A DNA stretch of 44,582 bases from Pyronema omphalodes. Its lineage: Eukaryota > Ascomycota > Pezizomycetes > Pezizales > Pyronemataceae. Position numbers and translations under genes: made by a program. A model generated the notes under the pieces. It was not told the origin of the DNA, ran no database searches, and was given only the letters and a program-made list of their open reading frames with translations. Each line of letters opens with the position of its first letter. The first letter of the stretch is position 1. Of the stretch, positions 18,801 through 25,360 are shown one piece after another. The stretch is from the NCBI GenBank assembly GCA_024516155.1, contig JAJJXM010000135.1:1-44582 (forward strand). Direction: 5' to 3'.

Positions 18801-19551
18801 ATACCTCCGAGCCCACGTCAACGATCTTCAAGACGATTGGGCTGACTGGTTACCATTGGCGGAACTCGCTGCGAATAACCAAGCATCCGAGACAACGGGA
18901 ACTTCCCCGTTCTTTGCTAATAAAGGATTCGACCCCCGTTGCCAATTCGATTTACTTCCAGCAGCTACGAACCATGTAAACGATCGACGGGCCCTCACAA
19001 CTTCGAAAACCCTCGCCGAAATCCATAACCATTTACGAGCTGAAATCAACAGAGCTGATCTACGTTATCAAGAGAATGCCGATAAACATCGACTCCCGTC
19101 ACCGAATTATCAGCCCGGAGATCTGGTATGGATGAATGCCCGCAATTGGAAAACCCGTCGACCCTCCCGGAAATTAGACAACAAACGTTACGGACCCCTC
19201 AAGATTATCGCCAAAGTATCCCCCTATGCCTATCGATTAGAACTACCTCCGACAATGAAATGCCACAACGTTCAACATGTTTCCCTATTGGAACCCGCTG
19301 CGAATGACCCCTACCCCGGTCAACAATCAGACCCACCACACCCGGTGGAAATCGACGGCGAAGACGAATACTTCATCGAAGCTATCCTCGACTCCCGAAT
19401 TCACCGGAAGAAACTCCAGTATATGGTTACATGGGTTGGATACGATATGCCCGATTGGGAACCCGCCGAACTCCATTCCGACAGTAAAGCCGTTGACGAC
19501 TTTCATAAAAAGTACCCCGATAAACCGGGACCCCTCCCCAACTTATCTTAG
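15703..19551 (+). CDS. Gypsy-1 pol: protease, RT, RNase H, integrase and chromodomain
   Basis: The open frame covers 1282 codons; the part used after frameshifting starts at about 15830. The protease motif is VDCGCTGIS near residue 109, with Cys in place of the usual Ser/Thr. The RT has KLDIRGAYN, MPFGLTNAPATF and YLDD near residue 470. RNase H follows (ETDASDY, YDKELMAIV, DHKNLEYF). The integrase has an HHCC finger (HHDSPTAGHPG ... CHTCQRSK) and D, D, E at about residues 928, 988 and 1024, a D35E spacing. The C-terminus is a chromodomain (YFIEAILDSR, MVTWVGY, DWEPAEL), which marks it as a chromovirus. I see no stop or frameshift, so pol appears intact. It ends 39 bp before the 3' LTR, with no extra gene. 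Confidence 0.96.
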   Translation: MWISRSLQERMFYVGSKQLPQDSPSRRRGFGYPNKPRRRPGKRVVNQQPVGSVVGPAPASSFVSSQEIVYVSASSLSSKQENELDGNHLVVPCTLTEHNTRVDTHALVDCGCTGISFMNEDFARQHNFPRYQLKNPKMVEVIDGRPISSGDITEYVEVECTIGDHHELLTAYVTRLGHYPLVLGIPWLRKHDVTINFADNDIKFSSPNCLPHRTTLTPTPVKSIAPKQQNKICAISATTFRRIVNNANNRYGKVEQFSLSLNEITTALQPEKEEPDLKTIVPPEYHQYLGIFEKVNADKLPPHRPSDHKISLVDGFQPPFGPLYSLSRPELEELKRWLDENLTKGFIRASSSPAAAPILFVKKGDGSLRLVVDYRGINAGTIKNRYPLPLMQDTLMNLSRAKWFTKLDIRGAYNLIRMANGEDWNTAFRTRYGLFESLVMPFGLTNAPATFQNFINDVLAPYLDRFCTAYLDDTLIYSDNLEEHKQHVKLILEAFEKAGLHLKPEKCEFHQKEVKYLGLIISTEGIKMDPEKITAVRDWESPRNLKDVRAFLGFANFYRRFVKNYSKIVQPLTLLTRKGVPFVWSESKQQAFEELKSTFSSAPVLARFDPDRDVIVETDASDYVSAGVLSQYDDEGILHPIAYFSKKHSPAECNYEIYDKELMAIVRAFEEWRPELQSVIKPIRVLSDHKNLEYFTSTKLLNRRQARWSQFLSQFNFKIVYRPGTAGGKPDALTRRSGDLPNEGDERSLENHTTIIKPENILHVAAVTPSNQQTITNSQQTVIPDPQQTNPTLSQLFTEAYEKDPFPTKVIEMLNNNTRYCKDITLAECTVNNNRLLYRGCLWVPNYEPLRLHLMQQHHDSPTAGHPGTSKTLEYLSRTYTWPQMRTDVERYIRNCHTCQRSKPTRHAPFRILRPLPTPERPWQDISMDFVTGLPWSNGCDAIWVVVDRLTKERHLIACRTDIDAKELSSLFITHIFRLHGLPLTIISDRGPQFAALFWKNLCRRLGIEPRLSTAFHPQTDGQTERMNAIMEQYLRAHVNDLQDDWADWLPLAELAANNQASETTGTSPFFANKGFDPRCQFDLLPAATNHVNDRRALTTSKTLAEIHNHLRAEINRADLRYQENADKHRLPSPNYQPGDLVWMNARNWKTRRPSRKLDNKRYGPLKIIAKVSPYAYRLELPPTMKCHNVQHVSLLEPAANDPYPGQQSDPPHPVEIDGEDEYFIEAILDSRIHRKKLQYMVTWVGYDMPDWEPAELHSDSKAVDDFHKKYPDKPGPLPNLS
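15823..15829 (+). promoter_or_regulatory. Gypsy-1 -1 ribosomal slippery site GGGAAAA
   Basis: In gag frame the sequence reads CAG GGA AAA GAG TAG. Slipping back one base on G-GGA-AAA gives GGG AAA AGA GTA GTC, which is exactly the pol frame. The stop is 3 nt after the heptamer. The same heptamer sits at the same place in Gypsy-2 and Gypsy-3. Confidence 0.8.
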
Positions 19552-19576
19552 AAGTTACTTCGCCGGAGCTCAGTCC

Positions 19577-19588
19577 AAGAAGGGGGAT
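19577..19588 (+). promoter_or_regulatory. Gypsy-1 polypurine tract
   Basis: AAGAAGGGGGA ends about 3 nt before the TG of the 3' LTR. This is the expected place and composition for the primer of plus-strand DNA. Confidence 0.75.
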
Positions 19589-19590
19589 CC

Positions 19591-20729
19591 TGTCACGGCT
19601 CGAGAATTATTACCTTCCCCCTCCTCGTCACTCATTCACCTATTATCATTCGCTTCATTATCCAGCACTCGTTTGTTTATTCATTTCTATTATCCTTCGG
19701 TCTCCGATCATCAATCGTCACTCGCCTGGGTTAGGGTTACGCTCAATACCCAAATTGTCAAAGAGGTCACGTGACCTACCCCAGGGTTAGGGGCCAGCTC
19801 GGATCCCTTTTCGGAAATTCCATACCTACGGTCTACCGATCATCTTATCCGATTAGATAAGATCGGTCACGTGTTCTAATCAGTAGTAGATCAGTATGCA
19901 CGCGCACTGGTCTACTAATGTGCGCACACGTGACTAGGGCTAGGGCACGATCATCTTATCGATAAGATAAGATCTAGTCATGTGACCTTATCAGTATTGC
20001 ACCATCTTTCCAATCGCAGCTGATCTGGATTCACGTGACTAGGGTTAGGGTTGCACCCGCACGCACACAAACTAGGGTTAGGTTTGTGACCGTACGCGCA
20101 CAGCTAGGGTTAGGGTTACGGACGCACGCGCACGATTAGGGTTACAGAAGCGCGCGCGTGACTACGCTTAGAGTTACGCTAGCGCGCACGCGAAGTACGC
20201 TACCGCGCACGCGAGTTACGCTATCGCGCACGCGAGATACGCTAACGAGCGCGCGACGAGGCTGTGCACGCAAACACGCTAATTTGGTACGAACGCGTTA
20301 GCGCGTCTAGAACGCGCAACCGCGACCGCGTTGTTTACTTAGTTATTTTTCGGGAAAAATCTGCAAGTAGTGGCTCGGCGTGTAAGGAGGAAAAATTGTA
20401 TATAAGAGGATTGTTTCTTTGTTTGTTTATTTTGTTTTTCTTTTCTCCTTACACAGTTATTTGTTTATTTACAAATTCAAATACTTTGTCGAAATCTTTG
20501 TTTACGTCCTCGTCCTCGTTCCCCTCTTTGGATCTCTTTGTTCCTTGAAATCTTTGTTCATTTCCTTGAACTTCTAAACACAGAAAGTCTTTAAGTTGAT
20601 GCTCGACACAGCTTAAGAGTTTCTAACGTTGAAGTTATTATAAGGTTATATCCATTGAACTCAAGAGTGAATAATTGAGAAGAGCCCTCAGGTGCTCCGT
20701 CAGCTATCTCTCCCTTGTTCGCCGTTACA
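19591..20729 (+). repeat. Gypsy-1 3' LTR (1139 bp, complete)
   Basis: It runs from TGTCACGGCTCG to CGCCGTTACA and is followed by GTAAG. It holds the palindrome GGTCACGTGACC (19765-19776), further CACGTG sites at 19868, 19927 and 20032, and GATAAG/CTTATC sites at 19844-19861 and 19955-19971. It also has telomere-like TTAGGG motifs, the 21-bp array (20175-20258), a TATATAAG (20399-20406) and TTACACAGTTAT (20449-20460), about 50 bp after the TATA. This order suggests that the RNA starts near the last motif, as self-priming needs. Confidence 0.93.
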
Positions 20730-20734
20730 GTAAG

Positions 20735-21587
20735 ATCTATAGTCCCCATGGGCGACATGGCCGAAGTCTTCGATGCAGGGGTCACAGCCACCCTCGAAGG
20801 CCTTCGCACATGTCTGAAATACACCCTACAAAGCTCCCTATTCGACAGAACGATCCACGTCTTCACGGACAGCCAGGCTGCCGCTCACAGAACCTCGCAC
20901 CTACGCCGCAGCCCCGGACAAGAAGTCGCCCGCAACATTCACGCAGTCGCTCGCAACCTCAGCAAATACGGCACCTCCATCACCGTCCACTGGATCCCCG
21001 GCCACGCCAGCTTCCCCGGTAATGAAACCGCTGACGACCTGGCCCGTCAAGCCACAACAATACAACCTCGACCACTACCTCCCATCACCATAACATGGCT
21101 GCGACAAAGCACTCGCGAACGCCACACAAGCGAATGGCAGTGGTACAACTCCTCTCCCAAGCCTAAGAGGTACGCAGCCCAACACCGGAGGCGCATGGAC
21201 ACCGCCTACACCGATCATCCCCTCTGGATATCCACAGCCAGCCTCGGACTCCGGACAGGACATGGGTACTTTCTGAGCTGCCTCGCCCAACCTCCGTCCA
21301 ACGCATACCCAGCACGCTCATGCAACTGCCCCATTTACCCTCCTCAGACACCTCGACACCTCCTCCTAAGTTGCCCCGAGTTCCAGGACGCTCGCACAAC
21401 CCTCCGACAGGACCTCAAGATCACCCGCTACGCTCGACTCCACATGGAATCCACCCTCAACACCAAACCTGGCACGCAGGCTCTCTCTGACTTCATCTCC
21501 GTGACCAAGGTCGCTACCTCGGTCTGGGCCCATACCCAGTTAAACAAAGCTCGCAGAAGGGAGCAGACCCCCTCTTTCGTTGACTAA
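20735..21587 (+). pseudogene. LINE-2 ORF2, 3' portion (rest of RNase H and C-terminus)
   Basis: After the right-hand target duplication the frame resumes as SIVPMGDMAEVFDAGVTATL, matching SIPMGKTTEVFDAEL in LINE-1. RNase H motifs FTDSQAAAH and HWIPGHASFPGNETADDLA are present, then the shared C-terminus with NCPIYPPQTPRHLLLSC. The AEL/DAEL glutamate is changed (DAGV). The stop TAA is at 21585-21587. This piece is open throughout, but it belongs to an ORF2 broken elsewhere. Confidence 0.9.
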
Positions 21588-22374
21588 GCTGATCTCAGTT
21601 TCAAATTCCTCTCGTGCGCACAAGCCTCAGCTTGCTGCACTTACCTTTTTCATTTCAATTTTCTTTTCCTTTTACGTTTGTTGTTATTCAGGTTTTTAAT
21701 TCTCGTCTTGGTTTCTTTACGTTTCCTTTATGTTTTATTTCCTTATCGCGTTTGTTTGAGTACTTTGCATTTCCAGGGAGAACAGGATCGAAGAGAGCGG
21801 GAAGAACGACAAAGGAAGGTGTAAGGGGACAGTGAAGAGAGGGGAACGGCGGCAGAAACGGGAGGGAGGAAGCGGGACGGCGAGAAAGAGGGCAGCGGGG
21901 AGAGCTGATTTTTCTTTATCTTTGTGTTTTCTTTGTACCCGAGGAGGATTTCTTTTGTTCCAAAAGGGCGAAAGGGCGGAAGGGGTGGAGAGTAGACCAT
22001 GAGAGAGAGGGAAGCGGGGAAGGGGCAGCAGGAGCCGGCGGGAGCAATTATTTCATTTGTAGCGGAGGAAACAAAGGTGGGAAAAGAAAACTAAAAATGG
22101 GAAGGGGAAGGGAGGAGGACAGGGAGGAACCCGGCGAGGTGGCCTCTGTGCAAGCAGGGCACTGGAACAAGAGTCGCGATACGGACAACACACCCCAGCA
22201 GTAACAGTGGGGACAGACCCCACAACCACAACGATCAAGAGGAGGAGGATGGTAGAGGCGGAGACTGGGTTTTTGCTTTTACGTTTCTTTCTTCTCCTCT
22301 TTTGTATTTATTTGTCCCTTGTCATAACCTTAAGGTTGCAAACAAGTAATGAGAAAACAAACAAACAAACAAAC
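21588..22374 (+). other. LINE-2 3'UTR
   Basis: No gene lies here. A T-rich part (21640-21780) is followed by purine-rich sequence, the GGAGGAAACAAAGG block, and GGCGAGGTGGCC, as in the LINE-1-type 3'UTR. Then comes a family-specific part (CACCCCAGCAGTAACAG), CATAACCTTAAGGTTG (22321-22337) and the (AAAC)n tail. The shared blocks with LINE-1, -3 and -4 show that two LINE families have related 3' ends. There is no poly(A) after the ORF2 stop. Confidence 0.8.
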
Positions 22375-22617
22375 AGGCAACAACTGAACAAAGCTGGTTC
22401 AGTAACTACCGTCGCAGTGTTGTATCTGCGATTAATCGGGCAGCCTTGGTTGATGACCACTATGCCACCCTCGACCAACTGTTTGCTGACAGCTACCCCG
22501 AAGTCACTGGGGCCAGCTTCCTGGGGATACAACAGATCCATCAGGACACACAGCGACGCTTCAATACCCTCTATGAATCCATACGCAACAACAACAATGC
22601 GATGCGCCACAGATTGG
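22375..22617 (+). pseudogene. ORF1 fragment to the right of the LINE-2 tail
   Basis: It matches the ORF1 derivative from about 11823 to 12065 (YATLDQLF, FNTLYESIRNNNNA) and lacks both ends. It abuts the (AAAC)n tail, so LINE-2 inserted into it. At about 22618 it meets the 5' end of another ORF1 copy. Confidence 0.75.
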
Positions 22618-23001
22618 AAAAACCCTCGCCCATTCCCCCACACGGCAACGGCGACCCCCCTCCCTGCATTCTCAACAACGAGCACCGAAACCCCCGGTTT
22701 TCTCATCGGATTCGGATTCGCAGCATTCTGTTACGTTATTCTCTGAAGTTTCAGGGAATTCTACGTTGTTTTTGTTGACTTTTGTCGCAAAATCAGAGTT
22801 TTCACGAGTTTTGGCTTACCCCACCTCACGAGATGTCGCCAAAACAACGACAGTACAACGCCCAACGATCGAAACAGTCTGAAAACGCGTACAATGTTCT
22901 AGCCGACCTTCCTCATGATGGATCTAACTCTACTTTTGATGGAAGAGATGGAATAGTTGATGAAGTTGATGGAAACAGTGCCGGAGAACCCCTCCAGAAC
23001 G
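22618..23001 (+). pseudogene. ORF1 copy, 5' half (continues at 35683)
   Basis: It has the conserved leader ACACGGCAACGGCGACC (22640) and ATG 22833 (MSPKQRQYNAQR), and is open to 23001. The last 14 bp, ACCCCTCCAGAACG (22988-23001), are repeated at 35683-35696. Joining 23001 to 35697 keeps the frame and matches the ORF1 derivative at 11607. LINE-4 and all that is nested in it therefore separate one ORF1 copy. Confidence 0.88.
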
Positions 23002-23772
23002 TTTTTATTTTATTTTATTTATTTATTCATACACGCATCCAACCGTAAGGTTATGGCGGAATCTTCAGATTAAATACAATGTTCAGAACCTGGGGGTGAT
23101 GCCAGGTCCCCACTGGGTAAGCCCTAGAGCTGTCAATGTGGGTGGGAGTGTAGTCTCCCAAGTCTCGCCGTGCAGTTTTTCATCTACCGTCGTCAGATCC
23201 AAGGAGCCCTGTGCGCTCGGAGGCCACCACGCCGGGTCAATCCCTCATTTCCTCCACCCTTCCCCTCCCATTTTTAACCATTTTTCCGCCTTTATTTCCT
23301 CCACAAAGCAAAAAACAGAACAAAAGAAAAAGTAACTCCTCCGGGCCACCTCGCCATCGCCTCCCCTCTCTCCCCGCTCTCCGTCCGCGTCCTCAACTCC
23401 TCTGCTCCCCCGTGCACCCCCTCCGCTGCTCCCTCCCATCCGCGCCTCTTCTCCTTCTCTACCTCCGCGCATCATCACCCCTCACTCGTCACCCTCTCCG
23501 ATCTCCTTTCCCGCACGCCTTTCATCTTCGCCTCCCCGCCCATCTCACGTTCCCCTTGACCTCCTCCAAAGAAACAAAAGAAAACAGGAAAATAACCCCT
23601 CGCCCCCCCGTTGCTCCTCCTGCCCCCTTGCCTCGCTCCTCATCTCCTGCGTCTCCTCTCTCCTGCCTTCTCTTGCTCCCGTCCTCGTTCCTCTCCTTCC
23701 GACAGCGTCCCCGCTTCCACTCGACCCCCATTCGCCCTACTCGTCGTCTATATACCTATATATTATTATTAT
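23002..23772 (-). other. LINE-4 3'UTR and tail
   Basis: No gene lies here. From right to left it holds the TAATAATAATA that follows the poly(A), a GA-rich stretch (CT-rich on +, 23340-23760), the GGAGGAAATAAA block, GATTCCGCCATAACC with stem AACC/GGTT (23041-23052), and an AATAA/AAATA tail (23002-23028). Confidence 0.8.
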
Positions 23773-23807
23773 TTTTTTTTTTTTTTTTTATTTTATTTTT
23801 TTTTTTT
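23773..23807 (-). repeat. Internal poly(A) of LINE-4
   Basis: A T-rich run on + with two interruptions lies directly after the ORF2 stop (TAA then TGA). It stands where LINE-1 and LINE-3 have their A runs. Confidence 0.85.
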
Positions 23808-23809
23808 CA

Positions 23810-24270
23810 TTAGTTATCGTGGGTTTCCGCGTGCTCGTCCGTTAGGTCCAGCAGCGTCCCCCAGCCAGTTTTCAGTGTATGAGGGGTGTCCTCGTCTGCG
23901 GGGTGAGTACTCAACTTCGCGTGTGACCATTCGGCGTTCGCCACCTTGGTGTCCGAGATCATGGTGGACAGAGCTTTCGTGCCGGCGGTCGTATACAAGA
24001 TCGTGGGAAGAGTCAGTTGGCGTCCTCGGGGGATGTGTAGTGTATGGCGTAGTTCAGTCCGCTGTGTGTTAAAGTTCGGGCATGAGAGGATTAGGTGCTT
24101 GGGGGTTTGTGGGGGATGTAGTGGGCAATGACAGGAGCGGGAGGGGTATTTGGCGGTGGGGGGGTGTGCTAGGCAGTCCAAAAAATAGCCATGGCCTGTG
24201 CGGAGTCCCAGTATGGCCGTCGATATCTTTCGCGGGACGGTAGTGTATGCGTTGTCGAGTCTTTTGCGGT
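23810..24270 (-). pseudogene. LINE-4 ORF2 C-terminal piece
   Basis: The frame gives the ORF2 C-terminus from RRLDNAYTTVP through DCLAHPPTAKYPSRSC, the CHCPLHPPQTPKHLILSC cluster, to the end (DEHAETHDN). The part 23972-24270 is a diverged direct copy of 25062-25360. The 5' side is lost at 24270, where unrelated sequence begins. Confidence 0.85.
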
Positions 24271-24718
24271 CTGATTGGAAGGTGTGGTAGCACGGCGAGG
24301 AATGTCAAGGATTGATCTGACACGAAGGTCATCAGGCAAGTGAGCAATTAATATAATTGCGCATGCAGCATGGTGCGAGCCATCAGCAGATTTGTCACAG
24401 GATTGACTCACGTCTTATCTCCTAAGCTTAGTTTGGAAGTTGGTTCCCTTGGGAAGTCTGGGCGAACTTGTAGACGAAAGTCTATAAAAGACCCTAAGTC
24501 TTCCCACCGTCTCCTCTGGCATCAGCAACTTGATCCCTTGTTACGACGTTACCATTCTACACCAATACCTCAGGACGAGACCCTTAAGTTTATTCGGCCT
24601 GTGATCGATTAGTTAACTTCCTGGCTTCTTGAGAAAAATCTATTAGTTGAATATCTTTCGAACGAAGCACCAACTGATCGGAAAAGCCTCTGTATTGGAA
24701 GCCTCAATACCCAGGTTC
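24271..24718. other. Unassigned island inside LINE-4
   Basis: These 450 bp match nothing else in the window and are less GC-rich than their surroundings. An 80-codon + frame (24370-24612; GTG-like or ATG start MVRAISRFVTG) ends LKFIRPVID. A TATAAAAG-like word sits at about 24483. I recognise no domain. It could be a remnant of a host gene or of another element carried in with the LINE fragment at 24719. Confidence 0.35.
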
Positions 24719-25061
24719 ACAAGAAGGCTGAGGAAGAAGGAAGGAGAAGGGGAGACAGGGGAGGAGAAGAGGGGCAGGGCGGGCCCGGGTGTCTCAAAGG
24801 GCAAAGAGTCAGGAGACACCGGCGGAGGAGGGGAGAGAGGAGAGGAGAGTGGGGGCACGGGTGGCCCGGCGGCTGTTTAACTTTGCTTTGGTTTTGTTTT
24901 TGCTTTGTGGAGGAAATAAAGGAGGAAAAATGGTTAAAAATGGGAGGGGAAGGGAGGAGGAAAGGGAGGAACCCGGCGAGGTGGCCTCTGTGCAAGCAGG
25001 GCACTGGAACAATAGTCGCGATATGGACAACACACCCCAGCAGTAACAGTGGGGACAGACC
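24719..25061 (+). mobile_element. LINE 3'UTR fragment (copy E), LINE-2-like end
   Basis: It starts with the same GA-rich sequence as 12906 (GCTGAGGAAGAAGGAAGGAG), goes through the GGAGGAAATAAA block, and then follows the LINE-2 version (GGCCTCTGTGCAAGCAGG, CACCCCAGCAGTAACAG). It stops before the stem-loop and tail. At its right end GGACAGA is shared with the ORF2 sequence at 23967, so the join may rest on microhomology. Confidence 0.75.
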
Positions 25062-25360
25062 AGCTTTCGTGCTGGCAGTCGTATGCAAGATCGTGGGGAG
25101 AGTCAGTTGGCGTCGTCGGGGGATATGCAGTGTGTGGCGTAGTTCAGTCCGCTGTTTGTTAAAGTTTGGGCATGAGAGGATGAGGTGCTTGGGGGTTTGT
25201 GGGGGGTGCAGTGGGCAATGACAGGAGCGGGAGGGGTATTTGGCGGTGGGGGGGTGTGCTAGGCATTCCAGAAAATAGCCATGGCCCGTGCGGAGTCCCA
25301 GTATGGCTGTCGATATCTTTCGCGGGACGGTAGTGTATGCGCTGTCGTGTCTTTTGCGGT
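25062..25360. repeat. Direct duplicate of 23972-24270 (299 bp)
   Basis: The two 299-bp blocks encode the same ORF2 region and differ at scattered positions. They flank the 791 bp that hold the unassigned island and copy E. They may come from recombination between two LINE copies rather than from a recent duplication. Confidence 0.75.

Larger units (their letters stand above)
11319..20729 (+). mobile_element. Gypsy-1: full-length chromovirus with self-priming signature
   Basis: The element has LTRs of about 1.14 kb (TGTCACGGCTCG...CGCCGTTACA), flanked by GTCAG (11314-11318) and GTAAG (20730-20734), a 5-bp target duplication with one mismatch. It inserted in the RNase H region of LINE-2. Order is 5' LTR, primer site, short ORF, gag, pol, purine tract, 3' LTR. 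The 5' LTR is interrupted by a later 2.0 kb insertion (11391-13393). By eye the two LTRs differ at some 15-20 positions over 1.08 kb, so the insertion is fairly recent. The pol frame is open but gag carries a frameshift and a stop. Confidence 0.95.
8900..22374 (+). mobile_element. LINE-2: decayed Tad1-type LINE, split by Gypsy-1
   Basis: The left part (8900-11318) starts inside ORF2 near the end of the endonuclease (SDHEVLRFEV). The right part (20735-22374) holds the end of the RNase H, the C-terminus and a 3'UTR that ends with AACCTTAAGGTT and an (AAAC)n tail. Removing Gypsy-1 and one copy of its 5-bp duplication restores a continuous reading frame at the RNase H. Unlike LINE-1, -3 and -4 it has no poly(A) after the ORF2 stop. 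Its protein is clearly divergent from theirs, so it is a second LINE family. Confidence 0.85.

Noticed and set aside
23002..24270. A separate 5'-truncated LINE insertion (LINE-5)
   Set aside because: Its left flank shares the 14-bp duplication with 35683, not with sequence at 24271. It is more simply the 3' end of LINE-4, though recombination with another copy is likely.
24370..24612. A small host gene
   Set aside because: 80 codons with no recognised motif, enclosed by LINE fragments, without intron signals or conserved context; listed only as an unassigned island.
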